17,705 bases of DNA, taken from assembly GCA_900547035.1 (NCBI GenBank), contig URFM01000065.1, positions 1 through 17,705 on the forward strand, in the 5' to 3' direction. Source of the DNA: an uncultured Clostridium sp. GTDB lineage: Bacteria; Bacillota; Clostridia; Lachnospirales; Lachnospiraceae. Below the pieces are notes generated by a model. It was not told the DNA's origin. It saw nothing but the letters and a program-made list of their open reading frames with translations, and did not search any database. Below, one piece after another: positions 8,366 to 16,133 of the stretch (position 1 is the first letter of the stretch; the number at the start of each line of letters is the position of its first letter). Made by a program: the position numbers and the translations under genes.

Positions 8366-9478
8366 TTACTGCCAGTATTCCCTCAAAAATCGGACAATAT
8401 CCGCTGCAGCCGGCGGACAGCCCTTTAAGCTGCATTCAAAACAGCCGGTGCAGCTGCCTACGCCCAGCTCTCCCTTCACCCCCTTAAAGCCTTGTCCGAT
8501 GGCAATGGACTCCTTTTTCTTTCCCCTTAAAGCGCCCTCCTCACTCAGCCGGTCCAATGCGTAAATCAAGGAGCCGTAGCAGGAGGAGCAGGCATTGTCC
8601 TGCTTCACATAACCGGCCAGCTGCCCCACTCTCCCCCTGGGGGCCGCTGTCCGGTTTCCTTGTTCCGAAAGACCTTTTTTCTCCTGCCTCAGCTCATGGA
8701 TTTGGGCCCGGGATAAATCCGTGGTCCCCACCCCCAGCTCCTCAGCCAGACGGATATACTCGATTTCATGGGGACTGTAGCCCATGGTCCTGGCCGCGAA
8801 GCTGTCGCAGAGCACCGGGTCCTTGAAGGCCAGAATCCGGTTCATGACCACCGGGTTTCCTCCCTCCTCAAAGTCCAAATCCCCGCAGATGTTGTCCGCC
8901 AGGATGAAGTCCTGCCGGATGACCGTGTTTAAATGGGCGATGGGCCGGTGGAGCCCCATGGTGTGGAACCGCCGCTTCTCCCGGTTAGGAATCAGCCCCT
9001 TGCAGTTTTTCAGGGCGCAGGTCACCGCCGTCTGGCAGTGCCCCTTGATGACCGGTAGATTAATCAGATAGTCTAAAGCCAGGGCCTGTCCGCACACGGA
9101 AATCTCCATCCCGGCAGCCTGGCAGGAACAGGCGGAATCTTTCTGCAAATCCAGAAACTCCACCTGATGGCGGCGGCAGACCTCCAGGATTCCGTTGACC
9201 CGAGCCGCCTCCATGGTATTGGCTCCCACCCAGGACCCCTCCAGCACTACCAGATTCTCAAAGCCGTTCTCCTTCAGGTAGGTCAAAATCCCGTCCGCCA
9301 GCTCCGGATGAGTGGTCGCTCCCCTGGAAGCCGGGCTGTCCGCTACCAGATTGGGCTTTAAGCCAATCCGCTTATCTCTGTCTCCAATATCGCCCGCCAG
9401 GTCGCAGGCCCTTAGCAGCTCCATCGTCATCTGTCGGTAATCCGTTCCCTGAATCACATAAATGTCCCTGGAATTCAT
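8366..9478 (-). CDS. DUF362 domain protein with Cys-rich C-terminus
   Basis: A 370-residue protein of the DUF362 family, whose biochemical function is not established. The N-terminal two thirds carry family patterns (IGLKPNLV near residue 41, a GATTHPEL segment, LPVIKGHCQTAVTCALKNCKGLIP in the middle, and a DSFAARTMGYSP segment). The C-terminal part has six clustered cysteines: C297 and C300, then C343, C346, C349 and C354 (CTGCFECSLKGCPP). The second group resembles a 4Fe-4S ligand set, so a metal or Fe-S cluster is likely. The ATG overlaps the stop of the transglutaminase-like gene by 4 bp with GGAGGG 9 nt upstream, implying coupled translation and a shared function. No signal peptide or membrane helix is seen, so it should be cytosolic. 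Confidence 0.9.
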   Translation of the reverse strand: MNSRDIYVIQGTDYRQMTMELLRACDLAGDIGDRDKRIGLKPNLVADSPASRGATTHPELADGILTYLKENGFENLVVLEGSWVGANTMEAARVNGILEVCRRHQVEFLDLQKDSACSCQAAGMEISVCGQALALDYLINLPVIKGHCQTAVTCALKNCKGLIPNREKRRFHTMGLHRPIAHLNTVIRQDFILADNICGDLDFEEGGNPVVMNRILAFKDPVLCDSFAARTMGYSPHEIEYIRLAEELGVGTTDLSRAQIHELRQEKKGLSEQGNRTAAPRGRVGQLAGYVKQDNACSSCYGSLIYALDRLSEEGALRGKKKESIAIGQGFKGVKGELGVGSCTGCFECSLKGCPPAAADIVRFLREYWQ

Positions 9479-10551
9479 CTCTCATCACCCTCCCGTTCCG
9501 GTCCTGGGGTCTCTTCCATCTCCCCCTCATTTGCCTGTTCCTCCGTCACCTGTACATCCTGCCCGGCCTCTTTCTTCCGCTCTTCGTAGGAAAGCCGAAT
9601 CACTGCCTGGGGCCAGTTGACTCCCACCATGGCCATTCGGTCATACTCCGCCCCCGCCCGGACCATCTGCTCCAGCAGTTCCCTCATCACTTCCCTGGTC
9701 AGCGTTCCCCCTCTCCAGTGAAAGATCAGGACCCTGCCTTTTTTCGCCGCCTGCCGGGCCCGGTTGTACACTTCCTCCGGCTTGGTAAAAGAAAGCTTCT
9801 TCTCCCGGTAATAGAAACGCCCTTTCTCCTGACAGGGAGGAGCCGGGGCAATGAGAGGCTCATGATCACGGAAAATCTGCTCGTCCCCCAGATTGAAGTA
9901 ATCGTAGCGGAACTCCTGTTCGGGCAGCCCCTTTCTCCCCAGTGTATTGTCAAAGGTGGCGTCCATGTGAAAATAAGTTCCGTCCACCCGGAGAATGTTC
10001 CAGGTATGGCGGTATTTGATTCCTTTTTCCGGATTGTTGCCGCAGATCGCGATGAGGCACCACAGGCCCAGGGCGTCGCAGAGAACCTTCACCGCCTTGG
10101 CAATGCCTTCGCAGACCCCCACTCCCTGGCCCAAAGGACCGATGATTTCGTGGGAATACGCCTTTTTCAGCTTGTCGTAGCGCACATTGGCGCAGATGAA
10201 ATCATGGACGTATTTCTCCTTTTCCAAATCTGAGGCTTTCATCATCGGCGCCGTCAGCTTTCTCACACGGGCCTCCATGGCCTTTTTCTGTTCCTGCACC
10301 CGTCCTTTCTCAAAAAGATACTCCGGATGAAGAATCAGGTTGGGGGAATCCCGGTAGAATTGACAGCGGTAGCCCGGAACCCAGAAGATTTCCGGATGGT
10401 CCAGCCGCAGCCTTAAAAACACCTCCGCAAGTTCCCTTCCCTCCAGGCGTGGAATTAGAAATTCCCCTCTCAGCTCCTCAAAGCCCTGGCACATTCCCCG
10501 GTATGCGGCCTGCTGTTCCCTGTTCATTTGTCTGTAATAGTATGGTTCCAT
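9475..10551 (-). CDS. transglutaminase-like superfamily protein, cytosolic
   Basis: A 358-residue protein with a transglutaminase/protease-like core. The catalytic triad is intact: Cys147 in GVGVCEGIAKA, His182 in KYRHTWNIL and Asp197 in YFHMDATFD. Members of this fold are usually cysteine proteases, peptidases or amidases; true crosslinking activity is rare in bacteria. The N-terminal ~110 residues and the region after residue 210 are not recognised. The last ~35 residues are strongly acidic and low-complexity. There is no signal peptide, which differs from the many secreted members, so the substrate should be intracellular. It lies 24 bp after birA and overlaps DUF362 by 4 bp. A role in processing or modifying DUF362 or its partner is possible but speculative. 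Confidence 0.88.
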   Translation of the reverse strand: MEPYYYRQMNREQQAAYRGMCQGFEELRGEFLIPRLEGRELAEVFLRLRLDHPEIFWVPGYRCQFYRDSPNLILHPEYLFEKGRVQEQKKAMEARVRKLTAPMMKASDLEKEKYVHDFICANVRYDKLKKAYSHEIIGPLGQGVGVCEGIAKAVKVLCDALGLWCLIAICGNNPEKGIKYRHTWNILRVDGTYFHMDATFDNTLGRKGLPEQEFRYDYFNLGDEQIFRDHEPLIAPAPPCQEKGRFYYREKKLSFTKPEEVYNRARQAAKKGRVLIFHWRGGTLTREVMRELLEQMVRAGAEYDRMAMVGVNWPQAVIRLSYEERKKEAGQDVQVTEEQANEGEMEETPGPEREGDER

Positions 10552-10575
10552 CTTCTCACATTCTCCCGCTGCCTT

Positions 10576-11550
10576 TTACATCTGAATCCGTATCTCTCCG
10601 GAGGACAGCCGTTCCATCCTTCCATCCCCATACCGGACCACCAGGCGGCAGTCTTCATCCACATCCAGGGCCATGGCCTTCCTAGCCTCTCCCTTTCCCA
10701 GCACCAGAATTTCCCGGCCCAGCACCAGACAGCGCTTCCGGTATTCCTCCACATAGGCTGAAGTATCCTTCGTCCGGTAGGCCTTCATGAACCGGTTCAA
10801 AACCTCTGCCGCCAGACGGTTTTTCCCGTCGTCCTGGGGACCCTCAAAAATGGCGCCCGCCTTTCCCGAAAGTTCCTCAGGGAAACCGCCGGCGGGGACA
10901 TAGGCGTTCATGCCGATTCCCAACACCCCGTAGTCCAGAAGCCCGTCCTCCAGTCCCACGGAAGCCTCGGTCAAAATCCCGCTGACCTTCTTTCCATCCA
11001 TATAGATGTCGTTAACCCATTTTATCTGCGCCTGTCTTCCGGACAGCGCCTCGACGGCCTGGCACACCGCCACCGCCGCCATGGTGGTGATTTTGGACGC
11101 TTCTCCAGGGCTTAATCCCACAGGGCGCAGCAGGAGGCTCATGTAAACCCCTGTATCCGCCGGTGAAAAAAAGCTTCTTCCCACCCGTCCCTTTCCTTTT
11201 TCCTGGCTGGCCGCTATAACCGCGTATCCTTCCGGCTCCCCGGCCTCGGCTTTTGTCCGGACCCATCCGTTTGTAGAATCCACGGTCTGAAGCACCTCCA
11301 GCCTCAAGTCCCGGTACTCCGGGCTTAGATACCCCAGGATTCCCTGGACAGAAAGAATATCCGTATGGGTGGAAAAACAGTAACCCTTATTTTGAACGGC
11401 ATCAATCTGATATCCATCTTTCCGCAGGCTGTTGACCCCTTTCCAGACCGCCGTTCTGGATACGCGCAGCTGCCCGGCCAGCTCTTCCCCGGAAAAAAAG
11501 CTGCCCCTGTTCCTTTCAAAAAATTCCAAAAGCCGTTCCTTTGTTCCCAT
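10576..11550 (-). CDS. birA: bifunctional biotin ligase / biotin repressor BirA
   Basis: Attaches biotin to the biotin carboxyl carrier protein through biotinyl-AMP. The N-terminal winged-helix domain (about 1-60, SRTAVWKGVNSLRKDGYQI) indicates that it also acts as a biotin-responsive repressor. The ligase domain shows the biotinyl-AMP loop GKGRVGRSFFSP, TVDSTN, and KWVNDIYMDGKKVSGIL; the usual Pro of KWPND is Val here. The C-terminal SH3-like domain ends at about 324 residues, normal for the bifunctional class. The frame is open to a TTG at 11571 that overlaps the LUD stop, but ATG at 11550 has AGGTGAG just upstream and is preferred. No biotin synthesis or carboxylase gene is nearby, so it is here as an operon member and not next to its usual targets. 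Confidence 0.95.
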   Translation of the reverse strand: MGTKERLLEFFERNRGSFFSGEELAGQLRVSRTAVWKGVNSLRKDGYQIDAVQNKGYCFSTHTDILSVQGILGYLSPEYRDLRLEVLQTVDSTNGWVRTKAEAGEPEGYAVIAASQEKGKGRVGRSFFSPADTGVYMSLLLRPVGLSPGEASKITTMAAVAVCQAVEALSGRQAQIKWVNDIYMDGKKVSGILTEASVGLEDGLLDYGVLGIGMNAYVPAGGFPEELSGKAGAIFEGPQDDGKNRLAAEVLNRFMKAYRTKDTSAYVEEYRKRCLVLGREILVLGKGEARKAMALDVDEDCRLVVRYGDGRMERLSSGEIRIQM

Positions 11551-11567
11551 GGTCTCACCTGATGTCC

Positions 11568-12179
11568 TCAATATCCAAGCTCCTCGTGAATCAGAATCAC
11601 CTCATATTCCGCCCCTTTAGGCTTATCCCACAGTACGGCCAGGCCCCGGCAGATTCTTTCCGGACTTTTGCAGTCATAACAGCGGTCCCCTTTCACAGCG
11701 CAGGGGGTGTTGACTCCAAGCCGCTTTGCGTTTAAAGGGGAAGCGATATTCCTGGCCCTCCAAAGAGCGCTGTCATAATCCTTCTCCAGCTTGTTTTCCC
11801 CTGCAATCAGATATACCTTTTCATGTCCGTAAAACACCGAAGCCACTCTGTTTCCGGTTCCGTCAATATTGATTATTTCCCCGGTTTCTGCCAAACCATT
11901 TACAGAAGAAAGATAAACCGAGGCCCCGTTGGCCAGCAGCCGGGCCTTTTTCTGCTCTCCCTCAGGAACTCTCAAATGCCAGTATACCTGATTGTGTCTG
12001 CTCAAAAGCTCGTACAGCCCCATCTGTTTGAGGGTAACGGAACCGCCAAAGCCCACGGTCTGTCCGTCGATTTGGGAATCCAGATAAGCGGCTGCCTCCG
12101 AAGCAGTTTCAAAACATCGCACCTGAAACCCTCTTTCACGCAGATTCTTCTCCACCTCCGCGAATGATTTCTTTCCCAT
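11568..12179 (-). CDS. LUD domain protein (LutC/YkgG-like, DUF162)
   Basis: A 203-residue LUD-domain protein. The family includes LutC, a component of the LutABC lactate-oxidation system, but many clostridial members stand alone without known function. Family signs are the AAAYLDSQIDGQTVGFGGSVTLKQ segment, NGLAETGEIINIDGTGNR and VYLIAGENKL. A C-terminal set of four cysteines (TPCAVKGDRCYDCKSPERIC) is characteristic of one subgroup and may bind metal or an Fe-S cluster. No lutA or lutB lies nearby, so a lactate role cannot be assigned. The neighbouring AKR-like protein carries two ferredoxin-like clusters and could be the electron-transfer partner (inference). GGAG lies 6 nt before the ATG; the gap from the AKR gene is 36 bp. 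Confidence 0.9.
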   Translation of the reverse strand: MGKKSFAEVEKNLRERGFQVRCFETASEAAAYLDSQIDGQTVGFGGSVTLKQMGLYELLSRHNQVYWHLRVPEGEQKKARLLANGASVYLSSVNGLAETGEIINIDGTGNRVASVFYGHEKVYLIAGENKLEKDYDSALWRARNIASPLNAKRLGVNTPCAVKGDRCYDCKSPERICRGLAVLWDKPKGAEYEVILIHEELGY

Positions 12180-12215
12180 ATTAATCTCCTCTCTATTTTC
12201 TGATAGCTGTTACGT

Positions 12216-13358
12216 TTATCCAAACATTTCCCTGGTTTTCTTCATTTTCTCCACGACCGGCACGCCAAAGGGACATCGGCTTTCGCACCCTCCGCAGGAG
12301 ATACAGTCCGCAGCATTAGCTGAAAGGGCCTGATAATGAGCTTTCAAGGATTCCGGGACCTCCGGCTGCATGGCGGCCAGATCCGAAAGCTTGTTGACCA
12401 TGGCAATATCGATCCCCGCCGGACAGGGGGCGCAGTGGCCGCAGTAGGTACACTGTCCGAAGTAAGCATGTCTGGGCGCCTTGGCCAGTACGCTGGCGTA
12501 GTCCTTCTCTTCCTCCGAAGCAGTTTCGTAGGCAACAGCTTCCCTCACATGCTCCGGCGTGTCATACCCCGCCAGGATGCTGGCCACCGCCGGTCTGGTC
12601 AAGGCATAATGAATGCACTGCACCGGGGTAAGAGCTGTGCCAAAGGGAGAGGTCTTAGCGTCGAAGAGACGCCCTCCGGCGTATCCCTTCATCACCGTAA
12701 TCCCTACCCCCGTCTGCTCGCAGACCTGATACAGCTCCTTCCGGTCCGGATGGATCCCTCCCAGGCTCGCCTCATAGTCCTCCGCAAAATAAGAGTTGAT
12801 GTCCTCGGTAGCGGGAAGCAGGTCAAATGCCGGATTGATGCTGAAGAGGATCATCTCAATCTCCCCGCTTAAAGCCGCCAGCTTCCCCACCTTTGGATTG
12901 TGGGTACTCATTCCGATATGGCAGATGACCCCTTTTTCCTTCTGCTCCTTCACATAGGCCAGGAATTCCCCTTCCATAATGCGGTGAAACTCCGCCTCTT
13001 CATCTACAAAGTGAATCATTCCCAGGTCAATATAGTCCGTCTCCAGCCGGGCCAGCAAATCCTCAAAGGCCGGCTTCACCTTGCTCATCTCCCTGGTCCG
13101 CACATACTGGCCGTTCTGCCAGGTGGAGCCGAAATGCCCCTGGATTATCCACCGCTCCCGCTTTCCCACAATGGCCTTCCCGATATTGGTCCGCACATTG
13201 GGCTCCGCCATCCAGCAGTCCAGGATATTGATTCCGGCACTTTCGCAGCAGTCGATAACAGCCCGCACTTCCTCCTCATTATGGCGCTCCAGCCACTCTG
13301 CCCCAAGGCCGATTTCGCTGACCTTCAAGCCTGTCTTTCCCAATTCTCTGTACCTCAT
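12216..13358 (-). CDS. aldo/keto reductase-like protein with two 4Fe-4S motifs
   Basis: A 380-residue fusion of an AKR-type TIM barrel (about 1-285) and a C-terminal ferredoxin-like region, as in the COG1453 group. Cysteines C303, C306, C309, C312 (CTYCGHCAPCP) and C352, C355, C358, C362 (CISCGGCESRCP) suggest two 4Fe-4S clusters. The barrel keeps the tetrad Asp47 (INILD) and His116 (GMIHF). The position of the catalytic Tyr appears to be Glu52 and that of the Lys His75, so classic NAD(P)H-dependent carbonyl reduction is doubtful. It has an AGGAGG ribosome binding site and sits between the threonine-aldolase-family and LUD genes. It probably takes part in electron transfer or an unusual reduction; the substrate is unknown. 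Confidence 0.92.
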   Translation of the reverse strand: MRYRELGKTGLKVSEIGLGAEWLERHNEEEVRAVIDCCESAGINILDCWMAEPNVRTNIGKAIVGKRERWIIQGHFGSTWQNGQYVRTREMSKVKPAFEDLLARLETDYIDLGMIHFVDEEAEFHRIMEGEFLAYVKEQKEKGVICHIGMSTHNPKVGKLAALSGEIEMILFSINPAFDLLPATEDINSYFAEDYEASLGGIHPDRKELYQVCEQTGVGITVMKGYAGGRLFDAKTSPFGTALTPVQCIHYALTRPAVASILAGYDTPEHVREAVAYETASEEEKDYASVLAKAPRHAYFGQCTYCGHCAPCPAGIDIAMVNKLSDLAAMQPEVPESLKAHYQALSANAADCISCGGCESRCPFGVPVVEKMKKTREMFG

Positions 13359-13412
13359 CTACCGCTCCTCCTGTCTCTTATGGTTCTCTTTTTAGTTCTA
13401 TTCGGTCTCTCT

Positions 13413-14492
13413 TCAGCTGCTCTTACCTTCTCTTTCTCCCCCGGTCTGCTCCTTCTCCAGTTCCCGGATGATGGCGGCAGCAGCTAATGTCTCCTTTCTG
13501 GTAATCCCCTTATAGAATACCAGCCGCACCTTATCGGCCAGGACCGGCTTCATCAACAGTCCTTTTTCCTCCGCCTTCCGGCAGTATTCCTCCGGGGTCA
13601 GTCCCAGCTCATTCACATCCAGCACCAGGATATTGGTCTCTGTTTTCCCAATCATATGGGTATGGGCCAGATCCCGGATGTTCTCCGCCGCGCACCTGGC
13701 GTTCTCATGGTCCTCTGCCAGACGTTGCATGTTGTGCTCCAACGCATAGATGGCCGGGGCCGCGATAATTCCCGCCTGACGCATGGATCCGCCCAGAAGC
13801 TTGCGCTTCCTGCGCACCGTAAGGATAAAATCCTGGCTTCCACAAACCAGGGAACCCACCGGAGCCCCCAGGCCCTTGGAGACGCAGAACATGACGGAAT
13901 CCACATACCGGCACAATTCCTCCGCCTGAATTCCCAGCGCCACTGCGGCATTAAACATTCTGGCCCCGTCCATATGTACCGGAACCTGATACCGGTGTGC
14001 CAGCTGGCAGACCGCCTTCAGGTGTTCCGGCGGGATGCAGGCGCCTCCTGCGAAATTGTGGGTATTCTCCACGCACACCAGGCGCACATCCCCCTTCTTT
14101 AGTTCCCGCTCCATATCCTCCAGGACGGGAAGCCCCTTTTCATCGTGGCGGTAGGTCACCGGACACATTTGACCGATGGATTGGTCAAATACCGCCTTTT
14201 CACTGAGATACAAGTGCTGCTGCTCGTCCACCAGCACCTTGTCCCCGGGACCGCACCAGGCCAGAACGGCCGCCGTATTTCCCATAGTCCCCGAGGGGAA
14301 CAGCACCCCCGCTTCCTTTCCCGTAAGTTCTGCCGCCATGTCCTCCAGACGGTTGACGGTCTCATCCTCCCCTCTCTCCAGAGCATGGGTCCTGCCGTCG
14401 TCCCCCAGTCTGGCCTCCAGAATGGTTTCCAGCATCCCGCGGTCCGGCATGGTAAGGGTATCGCTTCTTAAATCAATCATCCTGCTTTTCAC
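13413..14492 (-). CDS. threonine aldolase family PLP enzyme (beta-eliminating lyase)
   Basis: A fold-type I PLP enzyme of 359 residues, closest to low-specificity L-threonine aldolase (LtaE), which cleaves threonine or allo-threonine to glycine and acetaldehyde. Seen: the N-terminal DLRSDTLT signature, GDD near residue 30, FPSGTMGN (65-72), HMDGAR (173-178) with the PLP-binding Asp, and the Schiff-base Lys206 in CVSKGLGAPVGS. The GGSMRQAG segment is also typical. The stretch between GDD and TVNRLE is a few residues longer than in E. coli LtaE, so substrate preference may differ. The start is ambiguous: GTG at 14492 has AGGAGG 3 nt upstream, while ATG at 14480 begins exactly at the family N-terminus. 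It follows udp by 20 bp in the same operon. Confidence 0.92.
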   Translation of the reverse strand: MKSRMIDLRSDTLTMPDRGMLETILEARLGDDGRTHALERGEDETVNRLEDMAAELTGKEAGVLFPSGTMGNTAAVLAWCGPGDKVLVDEQQHLYLSEKAVFDQSIGQMCPVTYRHDEKGLPVLEDMERELKKGDVRLVCVENTHNFAGGACIPPEHLKAVCQLAHRYQVPVHMDGARMFNAAVALGIQAEELCRYVDSVMFCVSKGLGAPVGSLVCGSQDFILTVRRKRKLLGGSMRQAGIIAAPAIYALEHNMQRLAEDHENARCAAENIRDLAHTHMIGKTETNILVLDVNELGLTPEEYCRKAEEKGLLMKPVLADKVRLVFYKGITRKETLAAAAIIRELEKEQTGGEREGKSS

Positions 14493-14512
14493 TCTCCTCC
14501 TGCAGATATACC

Positions 14513-15295
14513 TTAGCTTTTTACATTTTTATCCTTCAAAATCAACTCCCGCAGCGCTTCCACCGCTACCGTCACCGCCATCTCGGTATCATAGACCTGC
14601 GGGTCATCCAGTCCCATCTCCCGCCTGGTCTGGTTGGCCAGGACCAGCATCACGGAGCCGACTCTCACCCTGCGGACGCCGCCTACAATAAACAGGGCCG
14701 CCGATTCCATCTCCGAAGCAAGGGCTCCGCAGCGAATCCAGGCATCCCATTTATTTTTCAGCTCATAGGCCACCGGCATCGTCTCCGGGGAGTGCTGACC
14801 GTAAAAATTATCCTTGCACTGGACTACTCCCAGATGGGACCTGGTCCCCAGACGATCCGCCGCGTGCTTTAAGGCTTCCACCACATCATAGTGGGCCACC
14901 GCCGGATATTCCATGGGCGCATACTCCCGGCTGGTTCCCTCCATCCGGATGGCTCCTGTGGCAATTACCAAATCGCCTCCGCACACCTCCGGCTGCATTC
15001 CTCCCGAGGTTCCCACCCGAATAAAGGTGTCTGCTCCGCAGTGAATCAGTTCCTCCATGGCAATGGCGGCGGAGGGACCTCCGATTCCGGTGGAGGTCAC
15101 GCTGACCTTCACCCCCTCCAGCTGCCCGGTGTAGGTGACAAACTCCCGGTTCTCCGCCACCTTTTCGGCATTGTCAAAGTGGCGTGCAATCTTCTCACAC
15201 CGTCCCGGGTCTCCCGGCAAAATTACATACCGCCCTACATCCTCCGATGTGGTGTGGATGTGAAACTCTTTGTCCTTAGCGTAAATAAGTGACAT
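14513..15295 (-). CDS. udp: uridine phosphorylase
   Basis: Cytosolic nucleoside phosphorylase that splits uridine with phosphate to uracil and ribose-1-phosphate; 260 residues, the normal size. Family patterns are [12 protein letters not shown] (phosphate site, N-terminal), [29 protein letters not shown] and SEMESAALF, the EMES ribose-binding motif. Length, domain order and the segment following EMES resemble E. coli Udp more closely than purine nucleoside phosphorylase. A strong AGGAGGGG lies 6 nt before the ATG. It is the first gene of the eight-gene minus-strand operon, with its promoter at 15395-15424. The last gene of the operon encodes a nucleobase permease, consistent with nucleoside salvage. 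Some activity on other pyrimidine nucleosides cannot be excluded. Confidence 0.95.
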   Translation of the reverse strand: MSLIYAKDKEFHIHTTSEDVGRYVILPGDPGRCEKIARHFDNAEKVAENREFVTYTGQLEGVKVSVTSTGIGGPSAAIAMEELIHCGADTFIRVGTSGGMQPEVCGGDLVIATGAIRMEGTSREYAPMEYPAVAHYDVVEALKHAADRLGTRSHLGVVQCKDNFYGQHSPETMPVAYELKNKWDAWIRCGALASEMESAALFIVGGVRRVRVGSVMLVLANQTRREMGLDDPQVYDTEMAVTVAVEALRELILKDKNVKS

Positions 15296-15592
15296 GCAAT
15301 CCCCCTCCTTCTCTGGTTTTTAGCTGAATATTCTTTCAGCTTCATCTCAGCTCAATATAATAAGTTCAAATATCTCCATAATGCTTTTTACCTCATTCTA
15401 CCATATGGATATGACTTTTTCCAATATATAATGCGCCGTATCTGTATGGCATTTAACATGTAAAACATCGGAAAAATTCTTATGAAGAAGGATTGCAGAA
15501 CGGACTGATCCGCTTCGCAGCCATGTTCCGGCATGCAGCCGCCTATTTTCGTGCCACTGAAATCGACCAGCAACAGAAAAGCGGAGGAACAT
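15296..15592. other. intergenic: udp leader, promoter and unexplained spacer
   Basis: The part nearest udp is a leader of about 95 bp ending in the strong udp ribosome binding site. The promoter follows at 15395-15424. A near-palindrome TTTAACATGTAAAA (15452-15465, 12 of 14 positions symmetric) sits about 28 bp upstream of the -35 box and could be an operator. The rest, about 15466-15592, has two overlapping minus-strand frames of 75 and 85 codons and a short plus-strand frame. None has a convincing start or recognisable product, and the minus frames run through the GNAT terminator and the promoter, so I do not call a gene. Confidence 0.45.
15395..15424 (-). promoter_or_regulatory. promoter of the udp operon
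   Basis: On the minus strand -35 TTGGAA (15419-15424) and extended -10 TGG-TAGAAT (hexamer 15395-15400) are separated by 18 bp. The spacer holds the palindrome CCATATGG. A 32-nt core (15392-15423) matches the promoter of the GNAT gene at 29 positions, including the spacer, which supports a functional site beyond the two hexamers. Confidence 0.7.
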
Positions 15593-15626
15593 AAAAAGGG
15601 AGAGGTAAGACTCAATCCCCCTCCCC
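15593..15626 (-). terminator. rho-independent terminator of GNAT gene
   Basis: On the minus strand GGGAGGGG (15618-15625) pairs with CCTCTCCC (15598-15605) with one G-T wobble and a 12-nt loop, followed by TTTTT (15593-15597). The left arm lies in the last codons of the gene and the stop codon lies in the loop. Confidence 0.75.
15597..15626 (-). repeat. 30-bp direct repeat, copy 1 (GNAT 3' end)
   Basis: This 30-bp segment matches 17246-17275 at 28 positions in the same orientation. It spans the last codons (GEGD), the stop and the terminator hairpin of the acetyltransferase gene. The other copy does the same for purD. Confidence 0.85.
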
Positions 15627-16100
15627 GGCAAGTTTCTCCAAAGTATCTCCCGCAATCCGGTACACGGTCCAGTCCTTCATAGGCTCCGCTCCCAGAGACA
15701 GGTAAAACTCAATACTGGGCTGGTTCCAGTCTAGGCACCACCACTCCAGCCGCCCGCAGCCGCGCTCCCTGGCGATTCCGGCCAGTTTCCGAATGAGAGC
15801 TTTCCCATATCCCTTTTTGCGGTACTCCGGACGGACATACAAATCTTCCAGATAGATTCCGGCCCTTCCAAGGAAAGTGGAGAAGTTGTGGAAAAACAGG
15901 GCGAAACCCGCTTCTATCCCATCCTCCAGGACAAAAATCACCTCCGCCTTCCGTTTTTCAAAAATCCACTCCTCCAGCAGTTCCTCTGTGGCCTCCACCT
16001 GGTCAAGCATCTTCTCATAATCGGCCAGTTCCCGGATAAACTGCAGAATCAGCGCCGTATCCTGACGTTCCGCAAAGCGAAAACTCGTCTGATGTTCCAT
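15612..16100 (-). CDS. GNAT acetyltransferase, SSAT-like
   Basis: Acetyl-CoA-dependent N-acetyltransferase, 162 residues. The GNAT core is clear: the strand and loop IYLEDLYVRPEYRKKGYGKALI contain the acetyl-CoA-binding Arg/Gly loop (RKKGYGKA). The later LDWNQPSIEFYLSLGAEP segment is the motif shared with spermidine/spermine and thialysine N-acetyltransferases (SSAT family), as is the N-terminal IRELADYEKM pattern. A polyamine- or lysine-analogue-like amine substrate is therefore plausible but not proven. GGAGG lies 10 nt before the ATG. The gene is a single transcription unit with a promoter at 16134-16163 and a terminator at 15593-15626. Its C-terminus ends in GEGD, encoded by a sequence also found at the end of purD. 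Confidence 0.93.
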   Translation of the reverse strand: MEHQTSFRFAERQDTALILQFIRELADYEKMLDQVEATEELLEEWIFEKRKAEVIFVLEDGIEAGFALFFHNFSTFLGRAGIYLEDLYVRPEYRKKGYGKALIRKLAGIARERGCGRLEWWCLDWNQPSIEFYLSLGAEPMKDWTVYRIAGDTLEKLAGEGD

Positions 16101-16133
16101 GTATTTTAATCCTCCGAACTTGCATTTTGTCTC

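Noticed and set aside
9718..10233. 171-codon plus-strand open frame
   Set aside because: It is antisense to the transglutaminase-like gene and covers its catalytic motifs on the other strand.
12900..13487. 195-codon plus-strand open frame spanning an operon junction
   Set aside because: It is antisense to the AKR and threonine-aldolase-family genes, with no suitable ribosome binding site or domain.
15296..15310. further copy of the 30-bp repeat before udp
   Set aside because: It shares only about 12 bases (GGAGGGGGATTG) and this is explained by the udp ribosome binding site.
15388..15655. 75- and 85-codon minus-strand frames in the udp-GNAT gap
   Set aside because: They cross the GNAT terminator and GNAT 3' end and the udp promoter, and show no recognisable protein features.
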